64,000 nt of DNA from CAINVV01 sp038323575 (GCA_038323575.1 JBBQHB010000003.1:57435-121434); one strand, 5' to 3'; shown: positions 7,247-16,747, counted from the stretch's first letter. Notes: a model not told the origin generated them from the letters alone. Numbers and translations are program-made.

Positions 7247-8803
7247 TTATTTGGCATAGTTGACAGCTCTGGTCTCACGAATCACGGTGATTTTCACCTG
7301 GCCCGGATAGGTCATCTCGTCCTGGATCTTCTTGGCAATATCGTAGGATAAACTTTCGGCCTCGGCATCGGTCATTTTATCGCTTCCGACAATTACCCTC
7401 AGTTCACGACCAGCCTGGATGGCATAAGTTTTAGTTACGCCCGGGTATGAGAGTGCCATATTTTCAAGGTCATTCAGTCGCTTGATGTAAGATTCGACCG
7501 CTTCGCGGCGTGCACCCGGCCGGGCACCTGAAATAGCATCACAGGCCTGCACAAGCGGAGCCAGCAAGGTTTCCATTTCAACCTCTTCATGGTGAGAACC
7601 AATGGCGTTGCAGATATCCGGTTTTTCCTTGTATTTCTCAGCCAGTTTCATGCCAAGCAAGGCGTGTGGTAATTCCGGTTCATCATCCGGAACTTTTCCG
7701 ATATCGTGCAAGAGACCGGCGCGTTTGGCTTTTTTAGGATTCAGGCCCAGTTCTGCAGCCATAATCGCGCATAGGTTTGCAGTCTCGCGTGAGTGCTGCA
7801 AGAGGTTTTGCCCGTACGAAGAACGGTATTTCATCTTTCCGATCAGACGGATCAGTTCGGGATGCATACCGTGGATTCCCAAGTCGATGGTGGTACGTTT
7901 CCCGGTTTCGATAATCTCTTCTTCGACCTGTTTCTTCACTTTGTTCACCACCTCTTCGATTCGTGCGGGGTGAATTCGTCCGTCTGTTACCAATTGGTGA
8001 AGCGCCAGACGGGCTATTTCCCTCCGGACAGGATCAAAGCCTGAAAGTACTATGGCTTCCGGTGTATCATCCACAATTATTTCTACGCCTGTGGCTGCTT
8101 CCAGCGCACGGATGTTGCGACCCTCACGACCGATAATACGGCCTTTTATTTCGTCGCTTTCAATGTGAAAAACAGTTACGGCATTCTCGATAGCCGTTTC
8201 TGATGCCACCCGCTGAATGGATTTGACAATGATTTTTTTTGCTTCTTTGTTGGCATTCATTTTTGCCTCATCCATGATTTCCTGGATGTAAGACATCGCC
8301 TCAGTTTTGGCTTCATTTTTCAATGAATCAACCAGTTGTGTCCTTGCTTCATCAGCAGAGATACCGGATACAGCCTCCAGTTGTTCAACCTGCTTTTTGT
8401 GCATCCGTTCGAGTTCTTCATTTTTTTGCTCAATCATCTCCAATTGGGCATTCAGTTTTTCTCTCAGACTATCAGCCTCCTGCGTAGCGGTTTCCGAATC
8501 CTTAATTTTCCTTTGCAACTCTTCTTTGCGTTGAAGATGGATGGCTTCCCGCTGCTTCAGTTTATTCTCAGCGCTGACAATACGCTGATTACGGTCATTG
8601 ATATACAGTTCGTGATCTGCTTTCAGTTGAATGAATTTCTCTTTGGCCTGAATGGCCTTTTTCTCTTTGATGATTTCCGATTGTGTTTCGGCTTCTTTGA
8701 TCAGGTTCCGGCTTTTGTTGAGAAGCAGAAAATCCCATAAAAAATAGGATCCGGCACCACCAACCAGAATTGCGATCAAACCTACTATGATTGTTGTCTC
8801 CAT
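7247..8803 (-). CDS. rny: Ribonuclease Y
   Basis: A 518-residue endoribonuclease that starts mRNA decay at the inner membrane. It has an N-terminal membrane anchor (about 3-22), a long coiled coil (about 30-195), a KH RNA-binding domain with GRIIGREGRNIRALE (221-235), and an HD domain with H366-D367 in LLHDIGK. Length and order are normal. It is the last gene of the zapB-like/zapA/rny cluster, behind a structured RNA with its own T-run. Its 3' end abuts the heptamer array. Confidence 0.97.
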   Translation of the reverse strand: METTIIVGLIAILVGGAGSYFLWDFLLLNKSRNLIKEAETQSEIIKEKKAIQAKEKFIQLKADHELYINDRNQRIVSAENKLKQREAIHLQRKEELQRKIKDSETATQEADSLREKLNAQLEMIEQKNEELERMHKKQVEQLEAVSGISADEARTQLVDSLKNEAKTEAMSYIQEIMDEAKMNANKEAKKIIVKSIQRVASETAIENAVTVFHIESDEIKGRIIGREGRNIRALEAATGVEIIVDDTPEAIVLSGFDPVRREIARLALHQLVTDGRIHPARIEEVVNKVKKQVEEEIIETGKRTTIDLGIHGMHPELIRLIGKMKYRSSYGQNLLQHSRETANLCAIMAAELGLNPKKAKRAGLLHDIGKVPDDEPELPHALLGMKLAEKYKEKPDICNAIGSHHEEVEMETLLAPLVQACDAISGARPGARREAVESYIKRLNDLENMALSYPGVTKTYAIQAGRELRVIVGSDKMTDAEAESLSYDIAKKIQDEMTYPGQVKITVIRETRAVNYAK

Positions 8804-8823
8804 ACAGAAAAAATTATTAGATT

Positions 8824-8893
8824 AAAAAAAACCGCACTCCCAATCTCCTCAACCGGCAATAAACCAGTGAAAGAGAATAAGATGCGGTAATAT
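8824..8893 (-). ncRNA. Structured RNA between zapA and rny, possible 6S-type RNA
   Basis: Read on the minus strand, CCGCA (8887-8883) pairs with TGCGG (8836-8832) and runs straight into eight T. Inside, a long imperfect hairpin forms: TCTC..TTTCACTGG pairs with CCGGTTGAGGAGA around a TTTATTG loop, separated from the outer stem by an asymmetric internal bubble. A -7-like TAGTTTTA (8908-8901) overlaps the zapA stop. 6S RNA genes commonly sit beside zapA, and a short Bacteroidota form (6S-Flavo) is known. At about 65-70 nt this is small for 6S, so it may simply be an elaborate zapA terminator. Confidence 0.4.
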
Positions 8894-8905
8894 ATTATGA
8901 TAAAA

Positions 8906-9205
8906 CTATTGTATATTTTCTTTCTCGATAAACTCTGCTAAAAAGTCGTTCATATGCTCCAACTCCTCAATGACAGGCGAATACTCTATTTGTTTTTCGC
9001 TGTCCGATTTTTGAATCACAAATTGCAATGTGGACATCGCCAGACAATCCTGAATGTCCTTTGAAGGATACCTCTGTTTATACTGAACTACTTTATCGTT
9101 GATAATCTTCGCTGCTCTACGTATGTTCTCCTCTTCTTTTCTTTCAATTCGAAGCGGGTACATCCGATCGGCTATATTAATGTTGATCGAAAGTTTATCA
9201 TCCAT
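8906..9205 (-). CDS. zapA: Cell division protein ZapA
   Basis: A 99-residue ZapA-type protein. The N-terminal beta region reads LSININIADRMYPLRI (5-20), followed by EEENIRRAAKIINDKV and a C-terminal helix that forms the dimer/tetramer coiled coil. ZapA cross-links FtsZ filaments in the Z-ring. It starts ten bases after the coiled-coil gene upstream, with which it is very probably co-transcribed. Confidence 0.88.
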   Translation of the reverse strand: MDDKLSININIADRMYPLRIERKEEENIRRAAKIINDKVVQYKQRYPSKDIQDCLAMSTLQFVIQKSDSEKQIEYSPVIEELEHMNDFLAEFIEKENIQ

Positions 9206-9215
9206 AGCAGGCGGA

Positions 9216-9509
9216 TTACTTATTTAAAAGTGAAATACATTTATCAATCTCCCGCACCAATCTATTTATCTTAATTTTAGCTTCGTGAGAATCTTCATTC
9301 GCACCGGCCAAAGATTTAGCAAACTTGAAACCCTCAACTTTCTTGGTCAAATCCTGATTTGAAATAGTCAGCAAATTGATCTGTTCTTCCAGGCGTTTGA
9401 TCTCTTCCATGTGCGTCTGACGCTCAGCTTTCATCTTCTGATGTAAGCCGATTAACTTATCGAGTTTTTCTTTAAATTCTCGTAATAAAAGAGTTTCGCG
9501 CTCCGTCAT
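9216..9509 (-). CDS. Small coiled-coil protein, ZapB-like
   Basis: A 97-residue, almost wholly helical protein (coiled coil about 5-65), rich in Lys and Glu, with no signal peptide or membrane segment. It is the first gene of the zapA operon. ZapB in proteobacteria is also a short coiled coil that partners ZapA, so a matching role is a reasonable inference from size, structure and neighbour. Sequence identity to ZapB itself cannot be claimed. Confidence 0.65.
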   Translation of the reverse strand: MTERETLLLREFKEKLDKLIGLHQKMKAERQTHMEEIKRLEEQINLLTISNQDLTKKVEGFKFAKSLAGANEDSHEAKIKINRLVREIDKCISLLNK

Positions 9510-9527
9510 GTTCAGGGATTACAGCAA

Positions 9528-9557
9528 CAAAGTTAATATTTAATTCAATATACCAAA
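9528..9557 (-). promoter_or_regulatory. Promoter of the zapB-like/zapA/rny cluster
   Basis: On the minus strand, TTTG (9557-9554) is followed after 18 bases by TAACTTTG (9535-9528). This matches the Bacteroidota consensus TTTG-N18-20-TAnnTTTG, and the predicted start is about 10-20 bases ahead of the first ATG. Confidence 0.75.
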
Positions 9558-9635
9558 ATATTAACCCTGCCAATATCGGCGGTTGAGACAAAGTTTGCTA
9601 CTTTCGCCGCATTGACCTCAGCGAGAACATATTTT

Positions 9636-11345
9636 ATGAAAATTTTTCTGGTAATTATCCTTTTTGCTTTATTGACGCCGCTTTACGGACAAATTAATAT
9701 TGTGTCAGGCTACCTTTCACCGATAAAATCTCCCTTTTCATTTTCGGGCGGCTTTGGCGAACTGCGCAGAAACCATTTTCATACAGGACTCGATTTCAGA
9801 ACCGGCGGTCAAATCGGATCTCCTGTTTTCGCCGTTAAAGAGGGATCAGTTGCCAGGGTGGCTGTTTCACCCTCAGGCTATGGTCATGCCTTGTACCTGG
9901 TTCATCCCGACGGCCGCACTACGGTTTACGGCCACCTCTCACGCTTTAATCAGAAGATTGAAGCTTACGTTGTAGCGGAACAATACCGGCTCAAACAATT
10001 TGCCGTTGATATCACCATGCCTCCCGGATTACTGACTTTCCAAAAAGGTGAAACAATTGCCTGGTCAGGCAATACAGGCAGTTCCGGCGGGCCGCATCTC
10101 CACTTTGAAATCAGGGATACCCAGTCGGAGAAACCACAAAACCCCCTGTTCTACTTACCGGGAATCCGCGATAAAAGTGCGCCGCGCATATCTTCGCTTT
10201 ACATTTATCCGCTGTCTGAAAACAGCCACGTTAACAAAAGCCGGAACAAATTAAGGTTTGAGACCGTTTCTGCCAATCAGGGCACAAAGTTGAAAAATCA
10301 ACAGCCCATCGAAGTTTTTGGGGATATCGGATTGGGAATCCAGACAGATGATGATTTTAATGGTGTCGGTCTGAAATGTGGCATCTTTTCGGCACAACTG
10401 TTTGTTGACCAGGAACCTGAATATTCATTTAAAATGGACCATCTGGCATTCGACTATGGAAGGTATGTCAACAGCCACATTGATTATGAGGAACTGATGA
10501 AAAACAAGCGCTGGATTCACCGGCTTTACCTGCAGCCAGGCAATAAGATGGATATATACAGGACCAATGCGAACAGGGGAATATTAAATCTGGAAGACGG
10601 CCATACACATACGGTTAAAATAGTGGTAACAGATGCATTTAACAATTCCAATGCATTTACATTCAAATTGTTATCCAAAAAAATTGAGCTTCCGCTGCGG
10701 AAAGCCAATTTTACAAAGCTTTTTCTCTATGATGAACCCAATGATTTTGAGACAGATGAAGTAAAAGTCAGGATACCAGAAGGAACATTGTATGATCAGC
10801 TTAACTTTAACTATCACACCGGAATTAAGAAAAGTTCTTACTACGCATCCGTCCACCAGCTGCACAACCAGTACGTTCCTGTCCATAAACCCTATATTCT
10901 GTCCATTAAAACTCAAAATATCCCGCCAAAATATACAGGAAAAACATTAATCGTCTCGGTCGATCCATCCGGTAAACTCTCTTCAGCCGGCGGCATGTAC
11001 AAAGAAGGCTGGATCACAGCACATCCAAGAGCATTCGGCGATTTTACCGTTGTGCTCGATACTGTTCCGCCCAGTATACAACCATTAAGCATTAAAGAGA
11101 ACAAGACGCTGACCAATCAGGTTAAAATTGAATTTAAAATCACGGATAATCTCTCAGGCATTGATTCGTATGAAGGTGAAATTGACGGAAACTGGGTCCT
11201 GTTTGAATACGATGCCAAAACGGATACACTTGCGTACACCATTGACAGGAAGAGACTTATTTTAGGTAAACTGCATACCCTTCAGCTCAAAGTCGGCGAT
11301 GAGAGGAAGAACACAGCAGTATACAATGCAAAATTTTATCTGTGA
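9636..11345 (+). CDS. M23 family metallopeptidase, secreted
   Basis: A 569-residue protein with a signal peptide (about 1-18, ending LYGQ). The LytM/M23 domain has the zinc ligands H49 and D53 in HFHTGLDF and H156 in GGPHLHFE, with H154 two residues before. M23 enzymes cut peptidoglycan cross-bridges or act as non-enzymatic activators; all ligands are present here. The remaining ~400 residues are beta-rich with no recognised domain. The ATG at 9636 is chosen over the TTG at 9612, which follows a -7-like TACTTTCG (9599-9606). It is divergent from the zapB-like operon. Confidence 0.9.
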   Translation: MKIFLVIILFALLTPLYGQINIVSGYLSPIKSPFSFSGGFGELRRNHFHTGLDFRTGGQIGSPVFAVKEGSVARVAVSPSGYGHALYLVHPDGRTTVYGHLSRFNQKIEAYVVAEQYRLKQFAVDITMPPGLLTFQKGETIAWSGNTGSSGGPHLHFEIRDTQSEKPQNPLFYLPGIRDKSAPRISSLYIYPLSENSHVNKSRNKLRFETVSANQGTKLKNQQPIEVFGDIGLGIQTDDDFNGVGLKCGIFSAQLFVDQEPEYSFKMDHLAFDYGRYVNSHIDYEELMKNKRWIHRLYLQPGNKMDIYRTNANRGILNLEDGHTHTVKIVVTDAFNNSNAFTFKLLSKKIELPLRKANFTKLFLYDEPNDFETDEVKVRIPEGTLYDQLNFNYHTGIKKSSYYASVHQLHNQYVPVHKPYILSIKTQNIPPKYTGKTLIVSVDPSGKLSSAGGMYKEGWITAHPRAFGDFTVVLDTVPPSIQPLSIKENKTLTNQVKIEFKITDNLSGIDSYEGEIDGNWVLFEYDAKTDTLAYTIDRKRLILGKLHTLQLKVGDERKNTAVYNAKFYL

Positions 11346-11507
11346 AATTAATAATCGTTTGCGGAGCATTTACAAATTCCATCCAATATTACAGATCAAC
11401 CATTCCTAAAACCCCAATCTTAAGGACTGCAGCGGTTCAATAATTTTGTTGCCAATTCTCCACTAAAATTATTCAAAGTAGTACCTGACTTTACCTGAAA
11501 ATTGTTG

Positions 11508-11515
11508 TATATTTG
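11508..11515 (+). promoter_or_regulatory. -7 element of perR
   Basis: TATATTTG matches TAnnTTTG exactly. The expected transcription start, about 11520-11525, falls at the left edge of the palindromic operator. No clear -33 box is seen. Confidence 0.65.
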
Positions 11516-11518
11516 TTT

Positions 11519-11551
11519 ATTAGTAAAAGAGAATAATTCCCTTTTACTAAT
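11519..11551. promoter_or_regulatory. 33-bp palindromic operator, probable PerR autoregulatory site
   Basis: The arms ATTAGTAAAAG (11519-11529) and CTTTTACTAAT (11541-11551) are exact inverses. They flank GAATAATTC (11531-11539), itself a perfect 4-1-4 palindrome on the same centre (11535). Only the pair 11530/11540 breaks symmetry. It spans the expected transcription start of the Fur-family gene, whose ATG is at 11560. Confidence 0.75.
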
Positions 11552-11559
11552 TACTAGCA

Positions 11560-11988
11560 ATGAAGATCAGCGAAATAAGGAATAAGCTCACAGAAAAAAA
11601 ACTTAAAGTTACTCCGCAACGAGTCGCAATCATGGAAGCCATTTTTGAGCTTCATAATCATCCCAGAGCTGATAATATTATTGATTTTATCCGCAAAACC
11701 CATCCCAATATTGCAACAGCCACCGTTTACAAAGTATTGGATGCGTTAATAGACAATAATTTAATTATAAAAGTTAAAACAGACAAAGATATTATGCGAT
11801 ATGATGCGATAACGGAAAAGCATCATCATCTGTATTGTGCCGAATCAGACAGGATTGAAGATTATTTTGATGCAGAACTCAATGAATTAATCAGTGCTTA
11901 TTTTGAAAAGAAAGGGATTCCAGATTTCGAAATAGAAGATATTAAACTTCAGATTATTGGAAACTTCACAAAGAAAGTGTCAAAATAA
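11560..11988 (+). CDS. perR: Fur-family peroxide-responsive repressor (PerR type)
   Basis: A 142-residue Fur-family protein: winged helix at about 10-80 (VTPQRVAIMEAI, ATATVYKVLDAL) and a dimerisation/metal domain after. Candidate regulatory metal ligands in PerR order are H34, D82, H88/H90 and D104. The CxxC pairs of the structural zinc site are missing; only C93 is present, as in many Bacteroidota PerR proteins. PerR senses H2O2 by metal-catalysed histidine oxidation and derepresses catalases. katG begins 60 bases downstream, which supports PerR over Fur or Zur. Confidence 0.85.
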   Translation: MKISEIRNKLTEKKLKVTPQRVAIMEAIFELHNHPRADNIIDFIRKTHPNIATATVYKVLDALIDNNLIIKVKTDKDIMRYDAITEKHHHLYCAESDRIEDYFDAELNELISAYFEKKGIPDFEIEDIKLQIIGNFTKKVSK

Positions 11989-12048
11989 AAATAGGTACCA
12001 TTCAATCATTCAAATGTTTAATCACTAATAAACTAATTTATATTACAA

Positions 12049-14256
12049 ATGGAAAATAATTCTGACAAAATAAGCAAATGCCCGGTAACCGGAGCAACTG
12101 GAAAACACAGTTTTGGAACCAGTGGAACAAAAAATCGTGATTGGTGGCCAAATCAGTTAAAACTAAGCGTATTGCATCAGCACTCTTCTTTATCAAATCC
12201 TATGGGTGAAGATTTTAATTACGCTGAAGAATTTAAAAATTTAGATTTGAAGGCCATTAAAAATGACCTTCACAAGCTGATGACCGACTCTCAAGAATGG
12301 TGGCCTGCAGATTTCGGCCATTACGGACCATTTTTCATCCGTATGGCATGGCACAGTGCTGGTACCTATCGCACCGGCGACGGTCGTGGCGGTGCCGGAG
12401 GTGGACAGCAGCGCTTTGCACCACTGAACAGTTGGCCCGATAATGTCAACCTCGATAAGGCCCGACGACTGCTCTGGCCTATCAAACGAAAGTATGGCCG
12501 ACAAATATCATGGGCAGACCTTATGATCCTTACCGGTAATGTAGCCTTGGAATCAATGGGATTCAAAACCTTTGGATTTGCTGGTGGCCGTGAAGATGTT
12601 TGGGAGCCCGAAGAGGACATCTATTGGGGGAATGAGACCAAGTGGTTAGAAGGTGACAAACGCTTCTCCGGCGAACGCGACCTTGACAATCCTCTTGCAG
12701 CCGTGCAAATGGGACTTATATACGTAAATCCGGAAGGCCCTGAGGGTAATCCTGATCCGATTGCTGCGGGCAAAGATATCCGCGAAACCTTTGCCCGCAT
12801 GGCCATGAATGATGAAGAAACTGTGGCGCTTATTGCCGGCGGGCACACTTTTGGCAAAACACATGGAGCAGGAGATGCGGCACATGTTGGACCTGAACCC
12901 GAAGCTGCAGGCATTGAAGAGCAGGGTCTTGGCTGGAAAAACACTTTTGGCTCAGGTAAAGGAGGCGACACAATCGGCAGCGGTTTGGAAGTTACCTGGA
13001 CACAAACTCCAGCCAAATGGAGTTATTACTTCTTCGAAAATCTGTTTGGCTACGAATGGGAACTAACAAAAAGCCCGGCAGGTGCACATCAATGGACAGC
13101 AAAAAACGCCGAAGGTGTCATTCCTGATGCCCACGATGCCTCTAAAAAACATGCACCAGCCATGCTGACGACAGACCTTTCCCTGCGTTTTGATCCCGCT
13201 TATGAGAAAATTTCAAGGCGTTTTTATGAATATCCACTCGAATTTGCCGATGCCTTTGCCCGTGCATGGTTTAAGCTGACTCACCGGGATATGGGACCCC
13301 GGACACGATGCTTAGGTCCTGAAGTGCCCACAGAAGATTTGATTTGGCAAGATCCTATACCCACGGTGAATCATACTTTAATAGATGAGAAAGATATTAA
13401 TACTTTAAAAGCTAAGGTATTATTATCCGGTTTGTCCGTATCTCAATTGGTATATACCGCATGGTCCTCTGCCTCTACTTTCCGCGGATCCGACAAACGT
13501 GGTGGTGCAAACGGTGCCCGTATCCGTTTAGCTCCGCAAAAGGACTGGGCGGTTAATAATCCTGTTCAACTAAAACAAATTTTGGAAACGCTGGAAGGTA
13601 TCCAAAAAGGATTCAATAGTGCTCAATCTGATGGTACGAAGGTTTCCCTTGCCGATCTAATTGTATTGGCAGGTTGTGCCGGGGTTGAGAAAGCTGCAAA
13701 AGACGCAGGTAATGCCGTTACCGTTCCTTTCACCCCGGGTCGTATGGATGCATCACAGACGCAAACAGACGTAGATTCTTTCGCAGTGCTGGAGCCTGCA
13801 GCGGATGGTTTTCGCAACTATTTAAAAACGAAATACGCCATATCAACTGAAGAGTTGTTACTTGACAAGGCACGGTTGCTAACATTGACTGCTCCTGAAA
13901 TGACAGTACTTGTTGGTGGAATGCGTGTTTTGGACACAAATTCTGATGACGCTAAACATGGTATTTTCACTAATCGTCCCGAAGTTCTCAGCAACGATTT
14001 CTATGTAAATTTGCTGGATATGAGTACTGTCTGGATGCCAGCATCTGAGGACAAAGAGAAATTTGATGGTCGGGATCGCAAAACAGGAGCATTAAAATGG
14101 ACAGGGACGCGTGCAGATCTTATCTTTGGTTCAAACTCTGAGCTCAGAGCCCTTGCCGAGGTGTACGCAAGTGCAGACGCTAAAGATAAATTTGTAAAGG
14201 ACTTTGTGGCAGCATGGAACAAAGTTATGAACCTTGATCGTTTTGATCTGACTTGA
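12049..14256 (+). CDS. katG: Catalase-peroxidase KatG
   Basis: A 735-residue bifunctional haem enzyme that destroys H2O2 and has peroxidase activity. The distal triad R98, W101 and H102 is in FFIRMAWH. The Met-Tyr-Trp adduct residues needed for catalase activity are W101, Y225 and M251. The proximal haem ligand H266 is in AGGHTFGKTHG. The second, degenerate half is also present, so the length is normal. No signal peptide, so cytoplasmic. It follows perR by 60 bases without a clear promoter, suggesting co-transcription and direct peroxide control. Confidence 0.98.
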   Translation: MENNSDKISKCPVTGATGKHSFGTSGTKNRDWWPNQLKLSVLHQHSSLSNPMGEDFNYAEEFKNLDLKAIKNDLHKLMTDSQEWWPADFGHYGPFFIRMAWHSAGTYRTGDGRGGAGGGQQRFAPLNSWPDNVNLDKARRLLWPIKRKYGRQISWADLMILTGNVALESMGFKTFGFAGGREDVWEPEEDIYWGNETKWLEGDKRFSGERDLDNPLAAVQMGLIYVNPEGPEGNPDPIAAGKDIRETFARMAMNDEETVALIAGGHTFGKTHGAGDAAHVGPEPEAAGIEEQGLGWKNTFGSGKGGDTIGSGLEVTWTQTPAKWSYYFFENLFGYEWELTKSPAGAHQWTAKNAEGVIPDAHDASKKHAPAMLTTDLSLRFDPAYEKISRRFYEYPLEFADAFARAWFKLTHRDMGPRTRCLGPEVPTEDLIWQDPIPTVNHTLIDEKDINTLKAKVLLSGLSVSQLVYTAWSSASTFRGSDKRGGANGARIRLAPQKDWAVNNPVQLKQILETLEGIQKGFNSAQSDGTKVSLADLIVLAGCAGVEKAAKDAGNAVTVPFTPGRMDASQTQTDVDSFAVLEPAADGFRNYLKTKYAISTEELLLDKARLLTLTAPEMTVLVGGMRVLDTNSDDAKHGIFTNRPEVLSNDFYVNLLDMSTVWMPASEDKEKFDGRDRKTGALKWTGTRADLIFGSNSELRALAEVYASADAKDKFVKDFVAAWNKVMNLDRFDLT

Positions 14257-14279
14257 TTGCTCAGTAATCTGAAATAAAC

Positions 14280-14304
14280 AAAGTCAAAGATGTTATCTGA
14301 CTTT
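14280..14304 (+). terminator. Weak terminator after katG
   Basis: AAAGTCA (14280-14286) pairs with TGACTTT (14298-14304) over an 11-base loop, ending in TTTT. A modest structure 24 bases after the katG stop. Confidence 0.4.
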
Positions 14305-14498
14305 TCAAGCGAACTGCTATTGAAGAGATGATGCATGTGAAAAACTCGCAGAGCGGATCCTGGTCTTAAAAGGTGATTAGGATAATTAAAATGAATATAT
14401 GATAAAACTCATTAAAAAATAGGCATTTGGAGGTTTCCTGGTCTGATTTAAATGAACATATTTTCTATTTTTGTCAAAATTGAAATCAAAATAAAGGA

Positions 14499-16175
14499 AT
14501 GAAAAAAATCAGAATAATTAGTGTACTAATCTTCAGTGTTATACAATTGAATCAGGCCGATGCCTGCACCAATTTTTTAATTTCAAAGGGGGCGACTGTG
14601 GGCGGAACACCCATGATTACTTATGCCGCAGACTCTCATTCTCTTTACGGAGAACTTTATTTTTGGCCGGCTGCCAATTACAAAGCCGGAACCATGGTTG
14701 ATGTCAATGAATGGGATACCGGTAAATTTATGGGAAAAATTCCCCAGGTTGCCCATACTTACCAGGTGGTCGGAAACATGAATGAGCACCAGCTTGCCAT
14801 CGGTGAAACCACCTATGGCGGGAGAAAAGAACTTGCTTCTCAAAAGGATGCCATCGTTGATTATGGCAGTTTAATCTATATGACCCTGCAACGGGCAAAA
14901 AATGCCCGGGAGGCGATCTCTGTAATGACTAACCTGGTCAAAGATTACGGATATGCTTCCAGTGGTGAATCTTTTTCTATCGCGGATACCCAAGAAGTCT
15001 GGATCCTTGAAATGATCAGCAAAGGCGACGGGCAGAAGGGTGCAGTATGGGTTGCTATGAAAATTCCGGACGGATATATCTCCGGTCATGCCAACCAGGC
15101 AAGAATCACACAGTTCCCGAAAGATAAACCTGTCGAGTGTCTGTATGCTCCCGATGTAATCTCCTTTGCAAGGGAAAAAGGTTGGTTTGCCGGAACCGAT
15201 GCCGAATTTAGTTTTTCCGACACTTATGCGCCGGTCGAATTTGGCGGAGCCCGTTTTTGCGATGCGCGTGTCTGGGCCGGGTTTAACCAGGTGAACAAGC
15301 AGATGGGCAAATACGAAGATTATGCCATGGGTAAAATTACCTACGATAAAAATAAATATGCCACCAACCGCATGCCGCTCTGGATCAAACCTGATACGCC
15401 GCTTACGCTCGGGAATGTTATTGGCATGATGCGCGACCATTACGAAGGTACAGCGCTGGATATGACCAAAGATCCGGGCGCCGGTCCTTTCGTGCTCCCT
15501 TACCGCTGGCGTCCGATGACATGGAAAGTTGATTCCGTAGCTTATTGCCATGAAAGAGCCATTTCAACGCAGCAAACCGGATTCTCCTTTGTAGCCCAGT
15601 GCCGGCCGAACCTTCCTGATCCGATCGGCGGAATTCTCTGGTTTGGTGTGGATGATACCTATTCAACCTGCTATATGCCTGTTTATTGCGGAATCAAAGA
15701 GGTTCCGAATTCCATAAAAGTTGGCAACGGCGACTTCCTTAACTGGTCAGATACATCCGCTTTCTGGATTTTCAATACAGTATCTAACTTTTGCTACCTG
15801 CGTTACAATGATATGATCAAAGATGTTCAGAAAGTACAGTCTGCAAAGGAAAAAGATTTTTTGAGCAGTGTCAAAGTAACCGATCAGAAAGCGCTGGATT
15901 TCTGGAACAAAGGCGACAAAGTAAATGCCATCAAGACCATTACTGCCTATTCTGTTTCACAGGTGGAAACTACCGTGAAGGACTGGAATAAATTATTCCA
16001 TTATTTGATGATCAAATACAAGGACGGCAACGTCATGAACGAGAAGGACGGAAAATTCGAATGGAATGAGTACGGGAAACAACCAGCTCAGCCCATGCAT
16101 CCTGCCTATCCTGATTCATATTACAGAATGATCATCGAAAAAAACAAAGATCATTTTAAAGCGGCAGGAGAATGA
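14499..16175 (+). CDS. C69 family dipeptidase, secreted
   Basis: A 558-residue Ntn-hydrolase-fold peptidase. A signal peptide (about 1-22) is followed directly by the catalytic C23 in ADACTNF, the usual arrangement in which processing exposes the nucleophile. Further family motifs are YAADSHS, NEHQLAIGETTYGG, SIADTQEVWILEM, SGHANQARI and the C-terminal FNTVSNFCYLRY. These enzymes cut dipeptides in the periplasm or outside. TATTTTTG at 14466-14473 is a likely -7 element. The next gene overlaps its stop by four bases. Confidence 0.92.
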   Translation: MKKIRIISVLIFSVIQLNQADACTNFLISKGATVGGTPMITYAADSHSLYGELYFWPAANYKAGTMVDVNEWDTGKFMGKIPQVAHTYQVVGNMNEHQLAIGETTYGGRKELASQKDAIVDYGSLIYMTLQRAKNAREAISVMTNLVKDYGYASSGESFSIADTQEVWILEMISKGDGQKGAVWVAMKIPDGYISGHANQARITQFPKDKPVECLYAPDVISFAREKGWFAGTDAEFSFSDTYAPVEFGGARFCDARVWAGFNQVNKQMGKYEDYAMGKITYDKNKYATNRMPLWIKPDTPLTLGNVIGMMRDHYEGTALDMTKDPGAGPFVLPYRWRPMTWKVDSVAYCHERAISTQQTGFSFVAQCRPNLPDPIGGILWFGVDDTYSTCYMPVYCGIKEVPNSIKVGNGDFLNWSDTSAFWIFNTVSNFCYLRYNDMIKDVQKVQSAKEKDFLSSVKVTDQKALDFWNKGDKVNAIKTITAYSVSQVETTVKDWNKLFHYLMIKYKDGNVMNEKDGKFEWNEYGKQPAQPMHPAYPDSYYRMIIEKNKDHFKAAGE

Positions 16176-16747
16176 TCCTGTCTGTCTCCAAAAAAGGTGC
16201 AATTTCACTTTTTGATTCTCTGCGGAACAATGGTCGGATAGTACTTTCTTTTGTTTTTATCTTTCTTACTTTCAACGCTTTGCACGGAAAAAACAGAGAA
16301 TTTAATTACCTGAAAAATGGAGTTTCATTTTCTTTGCCCGGAGACTGGAAAACCATCTCAGATGAGTCACTCCCTGCCAAAGGTTACTATTACTCGGCAG
16401 AAAGGGTCGGTAAAAATGCAACGGGGCTTTTCACTCTGGTAACTATTAACGACGAGGAAAATCCGGTTAAATCTCTTTTGGTACAGCAGAAGAATATGAA
16501 AGAAGAGGAGCTGTACAAGGATTCCGGAATCGAATTCACAGCAATTGAAAGCAGCAGATTCGGCAGTATGGATGCCCGATCTGTCAAATATGAATCCGTG
16601 GTAAAGGGAATAAAGGTTTCGGGAACCATCATTTGTTTCAATTGTGCTGAAAAGACTTATCTTCTTTTCTTCCAGAGCGGAACCGATGACCAGAAGAAAA
16701 ACGCCAAAGCCTTTAGGCTTATAGAAATAACTTTTGCCTGCAGGTGA
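16172..16747 (+). CDS. Secreted protein of unknown function
   Basis: A 191-residue protein whose ATG overlaps the C69 dipeptidase stop (ATGA), so it is translationally coupled to it. An N-terminal hydrophobic segment (about 20-40, ending NALHG) looks like a signal peptide after a long basic lead. The remainder, with the motif NGVSFSLPGDW, suggests a small alpha/beta domain of the PsbP/DUF1795 sort, but this is weak. Role unknown. Its 3' end runs directly into the purine-rich heptamer repeats. Confidence 0.65.
   Translation: MILSVSKKGAISLFDSLRNNGRIVLSFVFIFLTFNALHGKNREFNYLKNGVSFSLPGDWKTISDESLPAKGYYYSAERVGKNATGLFTLVTINDEENPVKSLLVQQKNMKEEELYKDSGIEFTAIESSRFGSMDARSVKYESVVKGIKVSGTIICFNCAEKTYLLFFQSGTDDQKKNAKAFRLIEITFACR

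Noticed and set aside
14871..15551. 226-codon open frame on the minus strand
   Set aside because: It is antisense to the C69 dipeptidase and has no recognisable features.
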